The notes beneath the pieces were generated by a model that did not search any database, was not told where the DNA came from, and was given only the letters and a program-made list of their open reading frames with translations. Positions 33,138 through 42,428 of a stretch of DNA of 64,000 nt are shown here, one piece after another (the first letter of the stretch is position 1; every line of letters begins with the position of its first letter). The position numbers and the translations under genes are program-made. This DNA comes from Catellatospora vulcania (GTDB lineage: Bacteria; Actinomycetota; Actinomycetes; Mycobacteriales; Micromonosporaceae), in the NCBI RefSeq assembly GCF_009720385.1, contig NZ_WARX01000037.1, positions 1 through 64,000 on the forward strand, written 5' to 3'.

Positions 33138-33169
33138 GCCAAGATATCTTTGCAAAGACATCTTGGCAA
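33138..33169 (-). promoter_or_regulatory. Leaderless promoter fully covered by a 30-bp operator
   Basis: A near-perfect palindrome (33138-33167; half-site GCCAAGAT.TCTTTGC) spans the whole core promoter: on the minus strand TTGCCA (33169-33164), 17 bases, TATCTT (33146-33141), then 7 bases to ATG 33133. Transcription would start at or next to the ATG, so there is no leader. The regulator encoded here is the likely ligand. Confidence 0.8.
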
Positions 33170-33232
33170 TCGGCCCCTCCCTCGCCGGCGACGCCCGCCA
33201 GGCTTGCCTCTCACCGCGAACCGGCGGGCGGA

Positions 33233-33291
33233 GATCGCTGTTTGTGTTCAGAATCCGAGCTCTGGGCACACTCCTGACCGCAACAGCGATC
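33233..33291. repeat. Palindromic repeat family A, copy 3 (divergent)
   Basis: Arms GATCGCTGTT / AACAGCGATC remain, but the middle has diverged. It lies between the 3' end of the ABC permease gene and the ArsR promoter. This is the only copy not between convergent genes. Confidence 0.65.
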
Positions 33292-33350
33292 CCCACCTCC
33301 AGCGCGGAGCCACCGCCCGGCTCGGCCCAGCGAGGATCGCTGGGGACGTT

Positions 33351-33399
33351 AAGAAGGGCACCTTCTACATCGCATAGCGATGTGAAGGTGCCCTTCCTT
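33351..33399. repeat. Palindromic repeat family B, copy 1
   Basis: AAGAAGGGCACCTTC / GAAGGTGCCCTTCCTT arms enclose an inner stem ACATCGC / GCGATGT. It begins 20 bases after the permease stop (minus strand) and likely ends the ABC operon transcript. Copies 2 and 3 are at 56464 and 63133. Confidence 0.8.
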
Positions 33400-33418
33400 T
33401 CATCCCCCCGGGGGTTGG

Positions 33419-35962
33419 CTACTCGTGGGCGATGGCGGTGAGGACGTTGATGCGGGCGGCGCGGATGGCGGGCAGGACGGCGGCCAGGACGCCGAGGGCG
33501 GCACCGGCGGCCAGGTAGAGGCCGATGGCGGGCCAGGGGACGGCGAGGGTGTTCAGGCCCTCGTCGGCCAGGCCCTGGACCACGGCCGCGCCGAGTCCGA
33601 TGCCGACGGCCACGCCCAGCAGCACGCCGAACACCGTGATCACCACAGCCTCGACGGTGATCATGCGCATGGTCGCCGCCCGGCTGAGCCCGATGGCGCG
33701 CAGCAGGCCCAGCTCGCGGGTGCGCTCCAGCACCGACAGCGCCAGGGTGTTGATGACGCCCAGCACCGCGATGACGATGGCCAGGCCCAGCAGGATCTGG
33801 ATCATGAGGAGCAGCTGGGCGCCCTCGCCCAGTTCCCGGTCCAGGTACTGCTGCTTGTCCTCGACCAGCATCTCCGGGCTGTCGACCAGCAGCGCCTCCA
33901 GGCCCGTACGGGCCGCCGCGGCGTCCGCGCCGTCGGCGAGCCGGACGTACGCGAACGACGGCTGCGGGAAGCGCATCCCCGGCACCACGTCCGTGCCGAA
34001 GATGAAGCCGCCGTAGAACGGCGCCCGCTCGTAGACGCCGCTGATCCGGTACGTCGTCGGCTCGCCCTTGGGCAGCTTCACGGTGACCGTGCTGCCGACG
34101 GCCAGCCCGGCCTCGGTGGCGTTCTCGTTGTCGACGACGACCTCGCCCGGCCCCGGCTGGGCCAGCGAACCCGCGACCTTCACCAGCGACAGGTCCCGGA
34201 CGACGGCCGGCAGGTCGGTGACCGCGGCCGCCCAGCTCGGCTCCTCGTTGATGAGGGCCTGGTCGTTGTACTCGGCGGTGACCGTGCCGATACCGGGCAC
34301 CGCCCGCATCCGCGGCAGCAGCGCCTCGTCGAACGTCGGCAGCACGCCCGGCGACTCCTGGCCCGAGATGATCAGGTCGGCCTGGAAGCCGGTCTCGGCG
34401 TCGCCGCGCAGGCTCTTGTCGGCCGAGGAGATCGTGGTGTTCACGCCGGTGATCAGGGCGACCCCGACCATCAGCGCGGCCGCGGTGATCGCGGTACGGC
34501 GCGGGTTGCGGCCGGAGTTGAGCCGCCCCAGCCGTCCCGGCACCGACCAGGAGAACAGCCGGCCGAGCACGGACACCACCGGGCGGGCCAGCACCGGGCT
34601 CAGCAGCGACACCCCGATGAAGGTGGCGAGCACCCCGCCCAGCAGCAGCCACATCACCGCGTCGCCGCTGCTGGCGAGCCCGAACGCGATAGCGCCGGCG
34701 CCCAGCGCGCCGATCACGGCGCCGCTGATCGTCAGCCTGGTGAGCGGGCGGTCCGGGGTGGCGACCTCCTGCAGCGCGGCGACCGGGGGCACCCGGGAGG
34801 CGCGCACCGCGGGCAGCAGCGCCGCGATCACGGTGACGCCGATGCCGACGGCGAACGCGCTGATCACGGCGGCGAGCGGTACGCCGATGGAGGCCAGCAC
34901 GATGCTGGTGAAGTCGGCGGCGAGTTTCGCCAGCAGCGCGCCGACGCCGACGCCCGCGGCCAGGCCGAGCACCGAGGCGAGCAGGCCGATGGCCAGCGCC
35001 TCGACCATGACCGAGCCGATGACCTGGCGGCGGCTCGCGCCCAGCGCCCGGCTGAGCGCGAGTTCCCTGGTCCGCTGCGCCACGATGATCGAGAACGTGT
35101 TGAGGATGAGGAAGGTGCCGACGAACAGCGCCACCCCGGCGAAGCCGAGCAGGATGTTGTTGAACAGCGACAGGAACGACTTGAAGCCGCCGGCGATGGC
35201 CGCGGCTGCCTCCTGCCCGGTCTGCACGACGTACTTGTCGCCGAGCCGCGACTTGATCGCGTCGCGCAGGGCGGCGGGATCGGTGCCGGGCGCGGCGGTC
35301 ACGCTCAGGCTGGTGTACGCGCCGGGCGCGCCCAGCATCAGCTCCTGGGCCACCGGCTCGGTGAACCGGACCTCGTGCACCGGTCCCTGGCCGGGCAGCC
35401 CGCCCTCGTAGCCGAAGACGCCGACGAGCGTGAACATCTGCTTGGGTTTGGTGGTCAGCACGCCGACTCGGTCGCCGACCTTGAGCTTGCTCAGCTCGGC
35501 CAGGGTCACGTTGACCGCGATCTCGTCGGCCGCGGTCGGCCCGCGGCCCTCACGCAGTTCCAGGCCGCCGGTCTCGCCGGTCCAGTTCGCGCCGAAGCGC
35601 GGCGGGCCGAACGAGGCGACGACCTTGCCGTCCGTGCCGATCACGCGGGCGCCGTCGGCCTGCACCACGCCGACGGCCTCGGCGACGCCGGGCACGGCGG
35701 CCACCGCGTCGCGGTCGGCGGCGGCGAGCATGCCGGGCACCGACTCGCCCTCCAGCTCGGACACGTCGATGGCCGGGCGGGCGGTGACCAGCACATCGGT
35801 CTCGGCCATGGCCGAGGAGAACATGTTGTCGAACGAGCGGCCCAGCGCGTCGGTCAGCACGAACGAGCCGGACACGAACATCACGCCCAGCAGCACGGCC
35901 AGGCCCGACAGGACCAGGCGCAGCTTGCGGGCGAGCAGGCTCTTCAGGGTGGCGCGCAGCAT
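33419..35962 (-). CDS. FtsX/MacB-type ABC transporter permease (second system)
   Basis: This 847-residue permease has the two-FtsX-domain layout: one N-terminal membrane helix (RKLRLVLSGLAVLLGVMF), a large extracytoplasmic domain, three helices, a link, another helix near RNPRRTAITAAALMVGVAL, a second extracytoplasmic domain and three C-terminal helices (around INTLALSVLERTRELGLLRA). Such systems export lipoproteins, peptides or drugs, or move signals across the membrane. Its ATG overlaps the ATPase stop (TGATG). It closely resembles the permease at 36949-39501, a likely duplicate. Confidence 0.92.
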   Translation of the reverse strand: MLRATLKSLLARKLRLVLSGLAVLLGVMFVSGSFVLTDALGRSFDNMFSSAMAETDVLVTARPAIDVSELEGESVPGMLAAADRDAVAAVPGVAEAVGVVQADGARVIGTDGKVVASFGPPRFGANWTGETGGLELREGRGPTAADEIAVNVTLAELSKLKVGDRVGVLTTKPKQMFTLVGVFGYEGGLPGQGPVHEVRFTEPVAQELMLGAPGAYTSLSVTAAPGTDPAALRDAIKSRLGDKYVVQTGQEAAAAIAGGFKSFLSLFNNILLGFAGVALFVGTFLILNTFSIIVAQRTRELALSRALGASRRQVIGSVMVEALAIGLLASVLGLAAGVGVGALLAKLAADFTSIVLASIGVPLAAVISAFAVGIGVTVIAALLPAVRASRVPPVAALQEVATPDRPLTRLTISGAVIGALGAGAIAFGLASSGDAVMWLLLGGVLATFIGVSLLSPVLARPVVSVLGRLFSWSVPGRLGRLNSGRNPRRTAITAAALMVGVALITGVNTTISSADKSLRGDAETGFQADLIISGQESPGVLPTFDEALLPRMRAVPGIGTVTAEYNDQALINEEPSWAAAVTDLPAVVRDLSLVKVAGSLAQPGPGEVVVDNENATEAGLAVGSTVTVKLPKGEPTTYRISGVYERAPFYGGFIFGTDVVPGMRFPQPSFAYVRLADGADAAAARTGLEALLVDSPEMLVEDKQQYLDRELGEGAQLLLMIQILLGLAIVIAVLGVINTLALSVLERTRELGLLRAIGLSRAATMRMITVEAVVITVFGVLLGVAVGIGLGAAVVQGLADEGLNTLAVPWPAIGLYLAAGAALGVLAAVLPAIRAARINVLTAIAHE

Positions 35963-36750
35963 CAGAGGTCGGTCCCCAGCGGCGCGGGGCGGTCCAGGCT
36001 CTTCAGGGTGTCCAGCACCCGCTCCGGGGTGGGCGCGGTCAGCTCGGCGACGATCTGGCCGTCGGCGAGGAAGATGACCCGGTCGGCGTACGAGGCGGCG
36101 ACGGCGTCGTGGGTGACCATGACGATCGTCTGGCCGTACTCGGTGACGCTGCGGCGCAGGAAGCCCAGCACCTCGGCGCCGGAGCGGCTGTCCAGGTTGC
36201 CCGTCGGCTCGTCGGCGAAGACGACCTCCGGCCGGGACACGAGCGCGCGGGCGCAGGCGACGCGCTGCTGCTGGCCGCCGGAGAGCTGGCTCGGGCGGTG
36301 GCCGAGCCGGTCGCCCAGGCCCACCGTCTCGATGACCGTCTTGAACCACTGCGGGTCCGCCTTGCGCCCGGCGATCGCGAGCGGGAGCAGGATGTTCTCC
36401 TCGGCGGTCAGCGTCGGCAGCAGGTTGAACTGCTGGAAGATGAAACCGATCTTCTCGCGGCGCAGCCGGGTCAGCCCGGCGTCGGACAGGCCGGTGACCT
36501 CGGTGTCGCCGACGAAGACCTGGCCGCGGCTGACCGAGTCCAGGCCCGCGAGGCAGTGCATGAGGGTGGACTTGCCGGAGCCGGACGGGCCCATGATGGC
36601 GGTGAAGCGGCCGCGCTCGAGCTCGACGTCGACCCCGCGCAGGGCGACCACCTGTGCCTCGCCGGTGCCGTACACCTTCCACACCTGGGACGCGCGGGCG
36701 GCGGAGGTCTCCGCGCGCTGGCGGGTCAGGGGCGGGGCTGCTGTTGTCAT
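35962..36750 (-). CDS. MacB/LolD-type ABC transporter ATPase (second system)
   Basis: This 262-residue ATPase starts at ATG 36750 (AGGGAAG upstream). Walker A is GPSGSGKST, the Q-loop FQQFNLLPTLTAEEN, the signature LSGGQQQRVACAR and Walker B VVFADEPTGNLDS with VTHD. It is nearly identical to the ATPase at 39498-40349, which implies duplication of a whole ATPase-permease pair. It energises the permease encoded directly downstream. Confidence 0.94.
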   Translation of the reverse strand: MTTAAPPLTRQRAETSAARASQVWKVYGTGEAQVVALRGVDVELERGRFTAIMGPSGSGKSTLMHCLAGLDSVSRGQVFVGDTEVTGLSDAGLTRLRREKIGFIFQQFNLLPTLTAEENILLPLAIAGRKADPQWFKTVIETVGLGDRLGHRPSQLSGGQQQRVACARALVSRPEVVFADEPTGNLDSRSGAEVLGFLRRSVTEYGQTIVMVTHDAVAASYADRVIFLADGQIVAELTAPTPERVLDTLKSLDRPAPLGTDL

Positions 36751-36912
36751 GAGTTCTTCCCTCGGCGGGTCGGCGACATGGACCGGCCGGCCGCGTAGCC
36801 AAGGCGGGGGCACGCGACCGGCCGGTGTACTCATCGTCGGCGGGGAAAGCGCCGCGGACCTCGGCCCGCGGGGTGAGCGTCCCCGGGCTTCCGCACGCGG
36901 GGAAGGCCCCAC

Positions 36913-36942
36913 GCCCGGGTCAGGGGCGACCCTGACCCGGGC
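36913..36942 (-). terminator. Terminator between the two ABC operons
   Basis: A perfect 13-bp stem GCCCGGGTCAGGG / CCCTGACCCGGGC with a GCGA-type 4-base loop follows the first permease stop by six bases on the minus strand. Confidence 0.75.
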
Positions 36943-36948
36943 GGGCGG

Positions 36949-39501
36949 CTACTCGTAGGAGATGGCGTCCAGCACGTTGAGCCGGGCCGCCATGCGCGCC
37001 GGGATGACCGCCGCGAGCACGCCGGCCACGACCGCGGCCAGGAGGTACTGCCCCAGCTCCAGCCACGGGATCGCGATGACCGTCGCGAACTCCAGCGTCA
37101 TCAGCGCCTTGGTGAACGCGGCCCCGAGACCGACCCCGAGAGCCAACCCGAGGAAGACCCCGAACACCGTGATCAGCACCGACTCGACGGTGACCATCCA
37201 GACCAGGCCCGACCGGCTCAGCCCGACCGCGCGGACCAGGCCCAGCTCGCGGGTGCGCTCGACGATGCTGAGCACCAGCGTGTTCAGGATGCCCAGCAGC
37301 GCGATGACCAGGGCCACCAGCAGCAGGATCTGCACCGCGATCAGCAGGAAGTCGTAGCTGGCGGTGGCCTGGTCGACGTAGGACTGCCGATCGCCGACCT
37401 GCACGCCCGGGTAGTCCTTCATGATCGTCTCGATCTTCTCGACCACGGGGGCCGCGTCGACGCCGTCGTTCAGCGAGACGAAGCCCTGGAACGCCAGCGG
37501 CCCGGGGAAGTCCGCGACCGCGGCCTCGCCGACCAGGATGCCCTGGATGATCGGCGTCGCCTGGTACACGCCGACCACGGTGTAGTCGCGGGTCACCCCG
37601 CCGATCACCACCGGGGTCCGGTCGCCCGCCTTGAGCTTGAGCGTCTCGGCGATGTTGTCGTCGAGCACCAGCTCCTGCGCGGCCAGGGTGCGGATCTGGC
37701 CGTCGGTCGCGTCGAACGGGAACATGCGCGAGGCCTGGCCGACGTCGGTGGCGAAGATGCCGAACGCCTGCGGCTGCCCGGCGACGCTCACCCCGAGCGC
37801 GTCGAAGTGCCAGGCCGCGGCCTCCTTCACGCCCGGTATGGCGCGTACCTGGTCCAGCGCCTTCGGGTTGAAGCCCTGCCGGCCGTCGGGGGCGGCGGTG
37901 ACGTTCGCCTGGATCATCACCTCGACGCCGATGTTGTCGCCCATGATGTCCTCAAGACTGGTCTTGAAGGACTGGACCACGGTCGCGGTCATGCCGATCA
38001 CGGTGACGCCGATGATGATCGCGGCGGCGGTGACGGCGGTGCGGCGCGGGTTGCGCGCCGCGTTGCGCACCCCGAGGTTGCCGGCCGAGCCCCGGCCGAT
38101 CAGCGCCCCCAGCCCGCGCACGATGGGGCGGGCCAGCAGCGGCGACAGCAGCAGCGCCCCGATGAACACCAGCACCGCGCCGCCGAGCAGCACCAGGAAC
38201 GCGGTGCCGCCCAGGTCGGCGAACGCGCCGAGCAGCACCAGGCCGATGCCGGGCAGCGCGAACACCGCCCCGACGATCGACAGCGCGGTCAGCGACTTGT
38301 CCGGGCGCACCACGTCGCGCATCGCGGCCACCGGCGGCACCGACGAAGCCCGCACCGCGGGCACGAACGCGGCGATCAGCGTCACCACGACACCCAGCAG
38401 GTAGGCCAGGATCACCGTGAGCGGCGCGATCACCAGCCCGGCCGCGGGCAGCTCCACCTGGCTGGTGATCGCCGCCTCGCCCGCCGCGGCGACGCCGATG
38501 CCGGCCGCGAGTCCGACGGTCGCGCCGACCAGGCTGACGATCAGCGCCTCCAGCAGCACCGATCCAGCGACCTGACCCCACCCGGCGCCCAGCGCCCGCA
38601 GCAGCGCCAGCTCACGGGTGCGCTGCGCGACGATGATGTTGAAGGTGTTGAAGATCAGGAAGATGCCGACCACGCCCGCGACCACCGCGAACCCGATCAG
38701 GATGTACTTGAACACGTCGAACAGCACGCCGACCTGCGCCGACTGCTCCTCGCTGCTCTCCTGCCCGGTCAGCGCCTTGAACCCGGCCGGCAGCTTCTCG
38801 ACGATCCGCTGCTTGAGCGTGTCGTCGCTGACACCGTCCTCGGCGGCGAACGACGCGCCACCGTACAGGCCGGTGCCGCCGTAGAAGGTCTGCTGCGCGA
38901 ACGCCTGCTGGAACATGACCACGACCTCGCCGGCGAGGCTGTCCCGGCCGCCGGAGTAGCCGGCCACGCCGACGACGGTGAACGAGCGCGGCTCGTTGAG
39001 CACCGGCAGGTACACCTTCAGCTGCTCGCCGCGCTTGACCTTGGCCAGCTCGGCGGTGTGCGCGGTGATCGTCACCTCGCCCTCGGCGGTGGGCCAGCGA
39101 CCCTCGCGCAGCTCGACCAGGCCCAGCGGGTCGTCGTTGCCGTCCACGCCGAAGCCGAGCGCCGCGTCGGCGCTGACCGGCTCGCCGTCGGTGGCCCGGA
39201 ACGGGATCACGCCCTGGGCGCTGACGTCCGGCGAGACGGCCTTGACGCCGTCGACCTCGGACAGGGCGCGCAGCTGCGCGTCGGTCAGCCGGGCGGGCTC
39301 GACCGCCTGCGGGTCCTTGGCAGCCACCACCACCGACACGTTCTGGTTGATGGTGCTGAACAGGGCGGTGAACCGCGCGTTCAGGGTGTCCGACAGCACC
39401 AGGCTGCCGGCCAGGAACGCCACCGACAGCACGATGGCGAAGACGGCCAGCGACAGGCGCAGTTTGCGCTGCAGCAGGCCGCGGAGGCTGGCCTTGATCA
39501 T
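36949..39501 (-). CDS. FtsX/MacB-type ABC transporter permease (first system)
   Basis: This 850-residue permease has the same two-FtsX-domain layout as its neighbour: an N-terminal helix (QRKLRLSLAVFAIVLSVAFL), a large outer domain, three helices with IVAQRTRELALLRALGAGWG, an inner helix near RNPRRTAVTAAAIIIGV and the C-terminal helices with VERTRELGLVRAVGL. Its ATG 39501 overlaps the ATPase stop (ATGA). The two-component system upstream on the same strand may control it, as in peptide-antibiotic stress modules; this is inference. Confidence 0.92.
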   Translation of the reverse strand: MIKASLRGLLQRKLRLSLAVFAIVLSVAFLAGSLVLSDTLNARFTALFSTINQNVSVVVAAKDPQAVEPARLTDAQLRALSEVDGVKAVSPDVSAQGVIPFRATDGEPVSADAALGFGVDGNDDPLGLVELREGRWPTAEGEVTITAHTAELAKVKRGEQLKVYLPVLNEPRSFTVVGVAGYSGGRDSLAGEVVVMFQQAFAQQTFYGGTGLYGGASFAAEDGVSDDTLKQRIVEKLPAGFKALTGQESSEEQSAQVGVLFDVFKYILIGFAVVAGVVGIFLIFNTFNIIVAQRTRELALLRALGAGWGQVAGSVLLEALIVSLVGATVGLAAGIGVAAAGEAAITSQVELPAAGLVIAPLTVILAYLLGVVVTLIAAFVPAVRASSVPPVAAMRDVVRPDKSLTALSIVGAVFALPGIGLVLLGAFADLGGTAFLVLLGGAVLVFIGALLLSPLLARPIVRGLGALIGRGSAGNLGVRNAARNPRRTAVTAAAIIIGVTVIGMTATVVQSFKTSLEDIMGDNIGVEVMIQANVTAAPDGRQGFNPKALDQVRAIPGVKEAAAWHFDALGVSVAGQPQAFGIFATDVGQASRMFPFDATDGQIRTLAAQELVLDDNIAETLKLKAGDRTPVVIGGVTRDYTVVGVYQATPIIQGILVGEAAVADFPGPLAFQGFVSLNDGVDAAPVVEKIETIMKDYPGVQVGDRQSYVDQATASYDFLLIAVQILLLVALVIALLGILNTLVLSIVERTRELGLVRAVGLSRSGLVWMVTVESVLITVFGVFLGLALGVGLGAAFTKALMTLEFATVIAIPWLELGQYLLAAVVAGVLAAVIPARMAARLNVLDAISYE

Positions 39502-40349
39502 TCGGAGGCTCCCGTGGCGGTCGCCGCCGGGGAGTCCTCGGCGGTGCGCTGTCCGGGCGGGCCGTCGGGGCCGCCCGTCGGCGAGGACACGACGTCCAGA
39601 CGCTTGATCCGGTCGAGCACCGCGTCCGCGGTCGGCTCGCGCAGCTCGTCGACGATCTGCCCGTCGGCGAGGAAGATGACCCGGTCGGCGTAGCTGGCCG
39701 CGTTCGCGTCGTGGGTGACCATGACGATGGTCTGGCCGTGCTCGGTGACGCTGCGGCGCAGGAAGCTCAGGATCTCCGCGCCGGAGCGGCTGTCCAGGTT
39801 GCCGGTCGGCTCGTCGGCGAAGATGACCTCGGGCTGCGACACCAGCGCCCGCGCGCACGCGACGCGCTGCTGCTGGCCGCCGGAGAGCTGGTTCGGGCGG
39901 TGGTGCAGCCGGTCGCCCAGGCCCACCGTCTCGATGACCGTCTTGAACCACTGCGGGTCGGGCTTGCGCCCGGCGATGGCCAGCGGGAGCAGGATGTTCT
40001 CCTCCGCGGTCAGCGTCGGCAGCAGGTTGAACTGCTGGAAGATGAAGCCGACCTTCTCGCGGCGCAGCCGGGTCAGACCCGCGTCGCCCAGGCCGTTCAG
40101 GGCCGTGTCGCCGATGGCGAGCTGACCGCGGGTGGCCGAGTCCAGGCCCGCCATGCAGTGCATCAGGGTGGACTTGCCGCTGCCGGACGGGCCCATGATG
40201 GCCGTGAACCGGCCGCGTTCGAGCTCGACGCTCACCCCGCGCAGGGCGATCACCTGCGCCTCGCCCGAGCCGTACACCTTCCAAAGATCAGCCGCGCGGG
40301 CCGCGGCGCCGGCGCCGGCGGCGGGTGTGTCGATTACCGGAGAAGTCAT
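39498..40349 (-). CDS. MacB/LolD-type ABC transporter ATPase (first system)
   Basis: This ATPase has 283 residues from ATG 40349 (a GTG two codons earlier, 40355, is an alternative; neither has a strong ribosome site). Motifs are GPSGSGKST, FQQFNLLPTLTAEEN, LSGGQQQRVACAR and VIFADEPTGNLDS. The C-terminus has an extra Pro/Gly-rich 35 residues. It pairs with the permease downstream and lies 74 bases after the response regulator gene. Confidence 0.93.
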   Translation of the reverse strand: MTSPVIDTPAAGAGAAARAADLWKVYGSGEAQVIALRGVSVELERGRFTAIMGPSGSGKSTLMHCMAGLDSATRGQLAIGDTALNGLGDAGLTRLRREKVGFIFQQFNLLPTLTAEENILLPLAIAGRKPDPQWFKTVIETVGLGDRLHHRPNQLSGGQQQRVACARALVSQPEVIFADEPTGNLDSRSGAEILSFLRRSVTEHGQTIVMVTHDANAASYADRVIFLADGQIVDELREPTADAVLDRIKRLDVVSSPTGGPDGPPGQRTAEDSPAATATGASE

Positions 40350-40422
40350 GCCCACAGGCTGTCAGCGCCTGTCCACCCCTCCCTCAGACCTCGGGACGGT
40401 CTTGCGGGCGGCCGGCTCCTCC

Positions 40423-41094
40423 TTAAGTAGTAGAGCCGGGTCGTACCAGGCCCGTCTCGTAGGCCAGCACCACGGCCTGCACCCGGTCGCGCAGCCCCAG
40501 CTTGGTCAGCATGTGCCCGACGTGCGTCTTCACTGTGGTCTCGCTCACCGTCAGCGCCCGCGCGATCTCCGCATTGGACAGTCCCCGGGCCACCTGGACC
40601 AGCACCTCGCGTTCCCGCTCGGTCAGCGTGCTCAGCGAGTGCGGCACGGTCACGTCCGGGTCGGGCAGCAGGCTCGCGAAGCGGTCCAGCAGCCGGCGCA
40701 GGATGCGCGGCGCGACCACCGCCTCGCCCGCGGCGACGGTGCGGATCGCGGCCACCAGCTCGTCGGCCGGCACGTCCTTGGCCAGGAAGCCGCTGGCCCC
40801 GGCGCGCAGCGCGCCGACCACGTAGTCGTCGAGGTCGAACGTGGTCAGGATGAGCACCCGCACCGGCAGCTTCGCCGCGGTGATGTCGCGGGTCGCGGCC
40901 ACCCCGTCGCGGCGCGGCATGCGCACGTCCATCAGCACCACGTCCGGCAGCAGCCGCCGGGCCAGGTCCACGGCCTCCACGCCGTCGGCGGCCTCGCCGA
41001 CGATGTCCAGATCGGGCTCCGCGCCCAGCACCATGCGGAAGCCGCTGCGCAGCAGCGGCTGGTCGTCGGCGAGCAGCACCCGGATCGGTTTCAC
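40423..41094 (-). CDS. NarL/LuxR-family response regulator
   Basis: This 223-residue regulator has a receiver domain (acidic pair D10-D11, phospho-acceptor D56 in VVLMDVRMP, and the conserved K in GFLAKD) and a C-terminal LuxR-type helix-turn-helix (LTEREREVLVQVARGLSNAE, TVKTHVGHML). It is the partner of the histidine kinase encoded 13 bases upstream. Its likely targets are the ABC exporter genes downstream on the same strand. Confidence 0.94.
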   Translation of the reverse strand: MKPIRVLLADDQPLLRSGFRMVLGAEPDLDIVGEAADGVEAVDLARRLLPDVVLMDVRMPRRDGVAATRDITAAKLPVRVLILTTFDLDDYVVGALRAGASGFLAKDVPADELVAAIRTVAAGEAVVAPRILRRLLDRFASLLPDPDVTVPHSLSTLTEREREVLVQVARGLSNAEIARALTVSETTVKTHVGHMLTKLGLRDRVQAVVLAYETGLVRPGSTT

Positions 41095-41107
41095 CGCGAA
41101 ACCACCG

Positions 41108-42406
41108 TCACCCTGCGACCTCCGCTTCCGCCTCGGGGGCCGCCGCAGCCGCCCCTGCCTGTTCGATGGGTATCCGCGCGTGCACCCGGAACCCGCCGCC
41201 CGGACGGGGACCGGTGCGCAGGGCGCCGCCGTACACCGCGACGCGCTCGCGCATGCCGAGCAGGCCGTGGCCGGTGACCGAGCCGATCGAGATCCCGTCT
41301 GCGGAGAGGGTACGCGCGTACGGTCCCCGGCCGGTGTCGAACACCTCGATCGTCAGCAGCCGCCCGTCGACGGCCAGCCGCACCTCGGCCCGCGCCGGCC
41401 CGGCGTGTTTGAGCGCGTTGGTCAGCGCCTCCTGCACGATCCGGTACGCCGTCAGGGCCACCCCCGGGTCGACCTCGCCCAGCTCGCCGTCCACCCGCAG
41501 CGACGTGGACAGTCCCGCCTCGCACACCTGCTCCACCAGCGACCGCAGCGCGGACAGGCCCGGCTGCGGGCTGCGGTCCGCGTCGTCGTCGCGGGCGCTC
41601 TCCGAACGCAGCACGAACAGCAGCCGGCGCAGCTCGCGCAGGGTGGTGCGGCTGGTCTGCTCGATGGTCGCCAGGGCCTCGTCGGCGGCGGCCGGGTCGC
41701 GGTGCAGCATGCGCCGCGCGCCGGTGGACATCACGCCGATCACGCTGACGTGGTGGGCGACCACGTCGTGCAGCTCCCGGGCGATGCGGCGGCGCTCCTC
41801 GGCGACCGCCTGCTCGGTCAGCGCCTGCTGATTGGCCTCGGCCGCCTGGGCCCGCTCGGCCAGCGCCACGGACGCCTCGCGCCGGGCCCGCACGGTGCGT
41901 CCGATCAAGAAGGTGATCACCATCACCACGAGGTTGACGACCATCCCCGCCGACATGGTGATCAGCTCCGTGCCGGCGGCGGCGGCCATCACGTCGTTGT
42001 GGTAAGCCCAGACCCACATCAGGTCGTTGACCAGCCACAGCGCCAGGGTGGCCAGCACGGCCCGCCACCACCGCTCGTACGCGGCCGCCGTGTACGCCAG
42101 CACCCACAGCGCGACGCCCTGCCCGCCCATCAGCGACTCCGGCCACAGCAGGCCGATCGCGGTGAACGCCGCCGTCGCCGCGACGCCCAGCCACAGGTGG
42201 GTGCGGCGGAGCATCACGGGCAGCAGCGTCACCGCGCACCACAGCACGGTGGCCGCGCTGGTCCGCAGGCCCCAGCCCGGCTCGGCGTACGCCAGGCTGA
42301 TCTGCACCACGAACAGCCCGGCGGCCAGCGCCGCGTCCGCGCGCAGCGGCGTCCACCAGGCAGGCTTCCACCAGGTCAGGCGCTGCGTCAGCGGGGTCAG
42401 GGGCAC
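41108..42406 (-). CDS. NarL-type sensor histidine kinase
   Basis: This 432-residue kinase has about five membrane helices in the first 170 residues with very short outer loops, then a coiled coil, a HisKA_3 dimerisation domain with phospho-acceptor H213 in RIARELHDVVAHH, and an ATPase domain (NALKHA, FDTGRG and GHGLLGMRERV). The lack of an outer sensor domain suggests intramembrane sensing or sensing through the nearby transporter. Start GTG/ATG region at 42406 fits the family. The tail is Ala/Glu-rich. Confidence 0.93.
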   Translation of the reverse strand: MPLTPLTQRLTWWKPAWWTPLRADAALAAGLFVVQISLAYAEPGWGLRTSAATVLWCAVTLLPVMLRRTHLWLGVAATAAFTAIGLLWPESLMGGQGVALWVLAYTAAAYERWWRAVLATLALWLVNDLMWVWAYHNDVMAAAAGTELITMSAGMVVNLVVMVITFLIGRTVRARREASVALAERAQAAEANQQALTEQAVAEERRRIARELHDVVAHHVSVIGVMSTGARRMLHRDPAAADEALATIEQTSRTTLRELRRLLFVLRSESARDDDADRSPQPGLSALRSLVEQVCEAGLSTSLRVDGELGEVDPGVALTAYRIVQEALTNALKHAGPARAEVRLAVDGRLLTIEVFDTGRGPYARTLSADGISIGSVTGHGLLGMRERVAVYGGALRTGPRPGGGFRVHARIPIEQAGAAAAAPEAEAEVAG

Positions 42407-42428
42407 GCGGGCAGGCTACCTGGTCGGG

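Noticed and set aside
33425-36958. Very long open frame on the plus strand opposite the second ABC operon
   Set aside because: It is the complement of two well-supported ABC genes; its product is a Gly/Gln/Asp/His-rich low-complexity string without domains, as expected for antisense frames in GC-rich DNA.
37807-39693. Long plus-strand frame opposite the first ABC permease
   Set aside because: Antisense shadow of the permease, with repetitive His/Gln/Arg/Asp content and no motifs.
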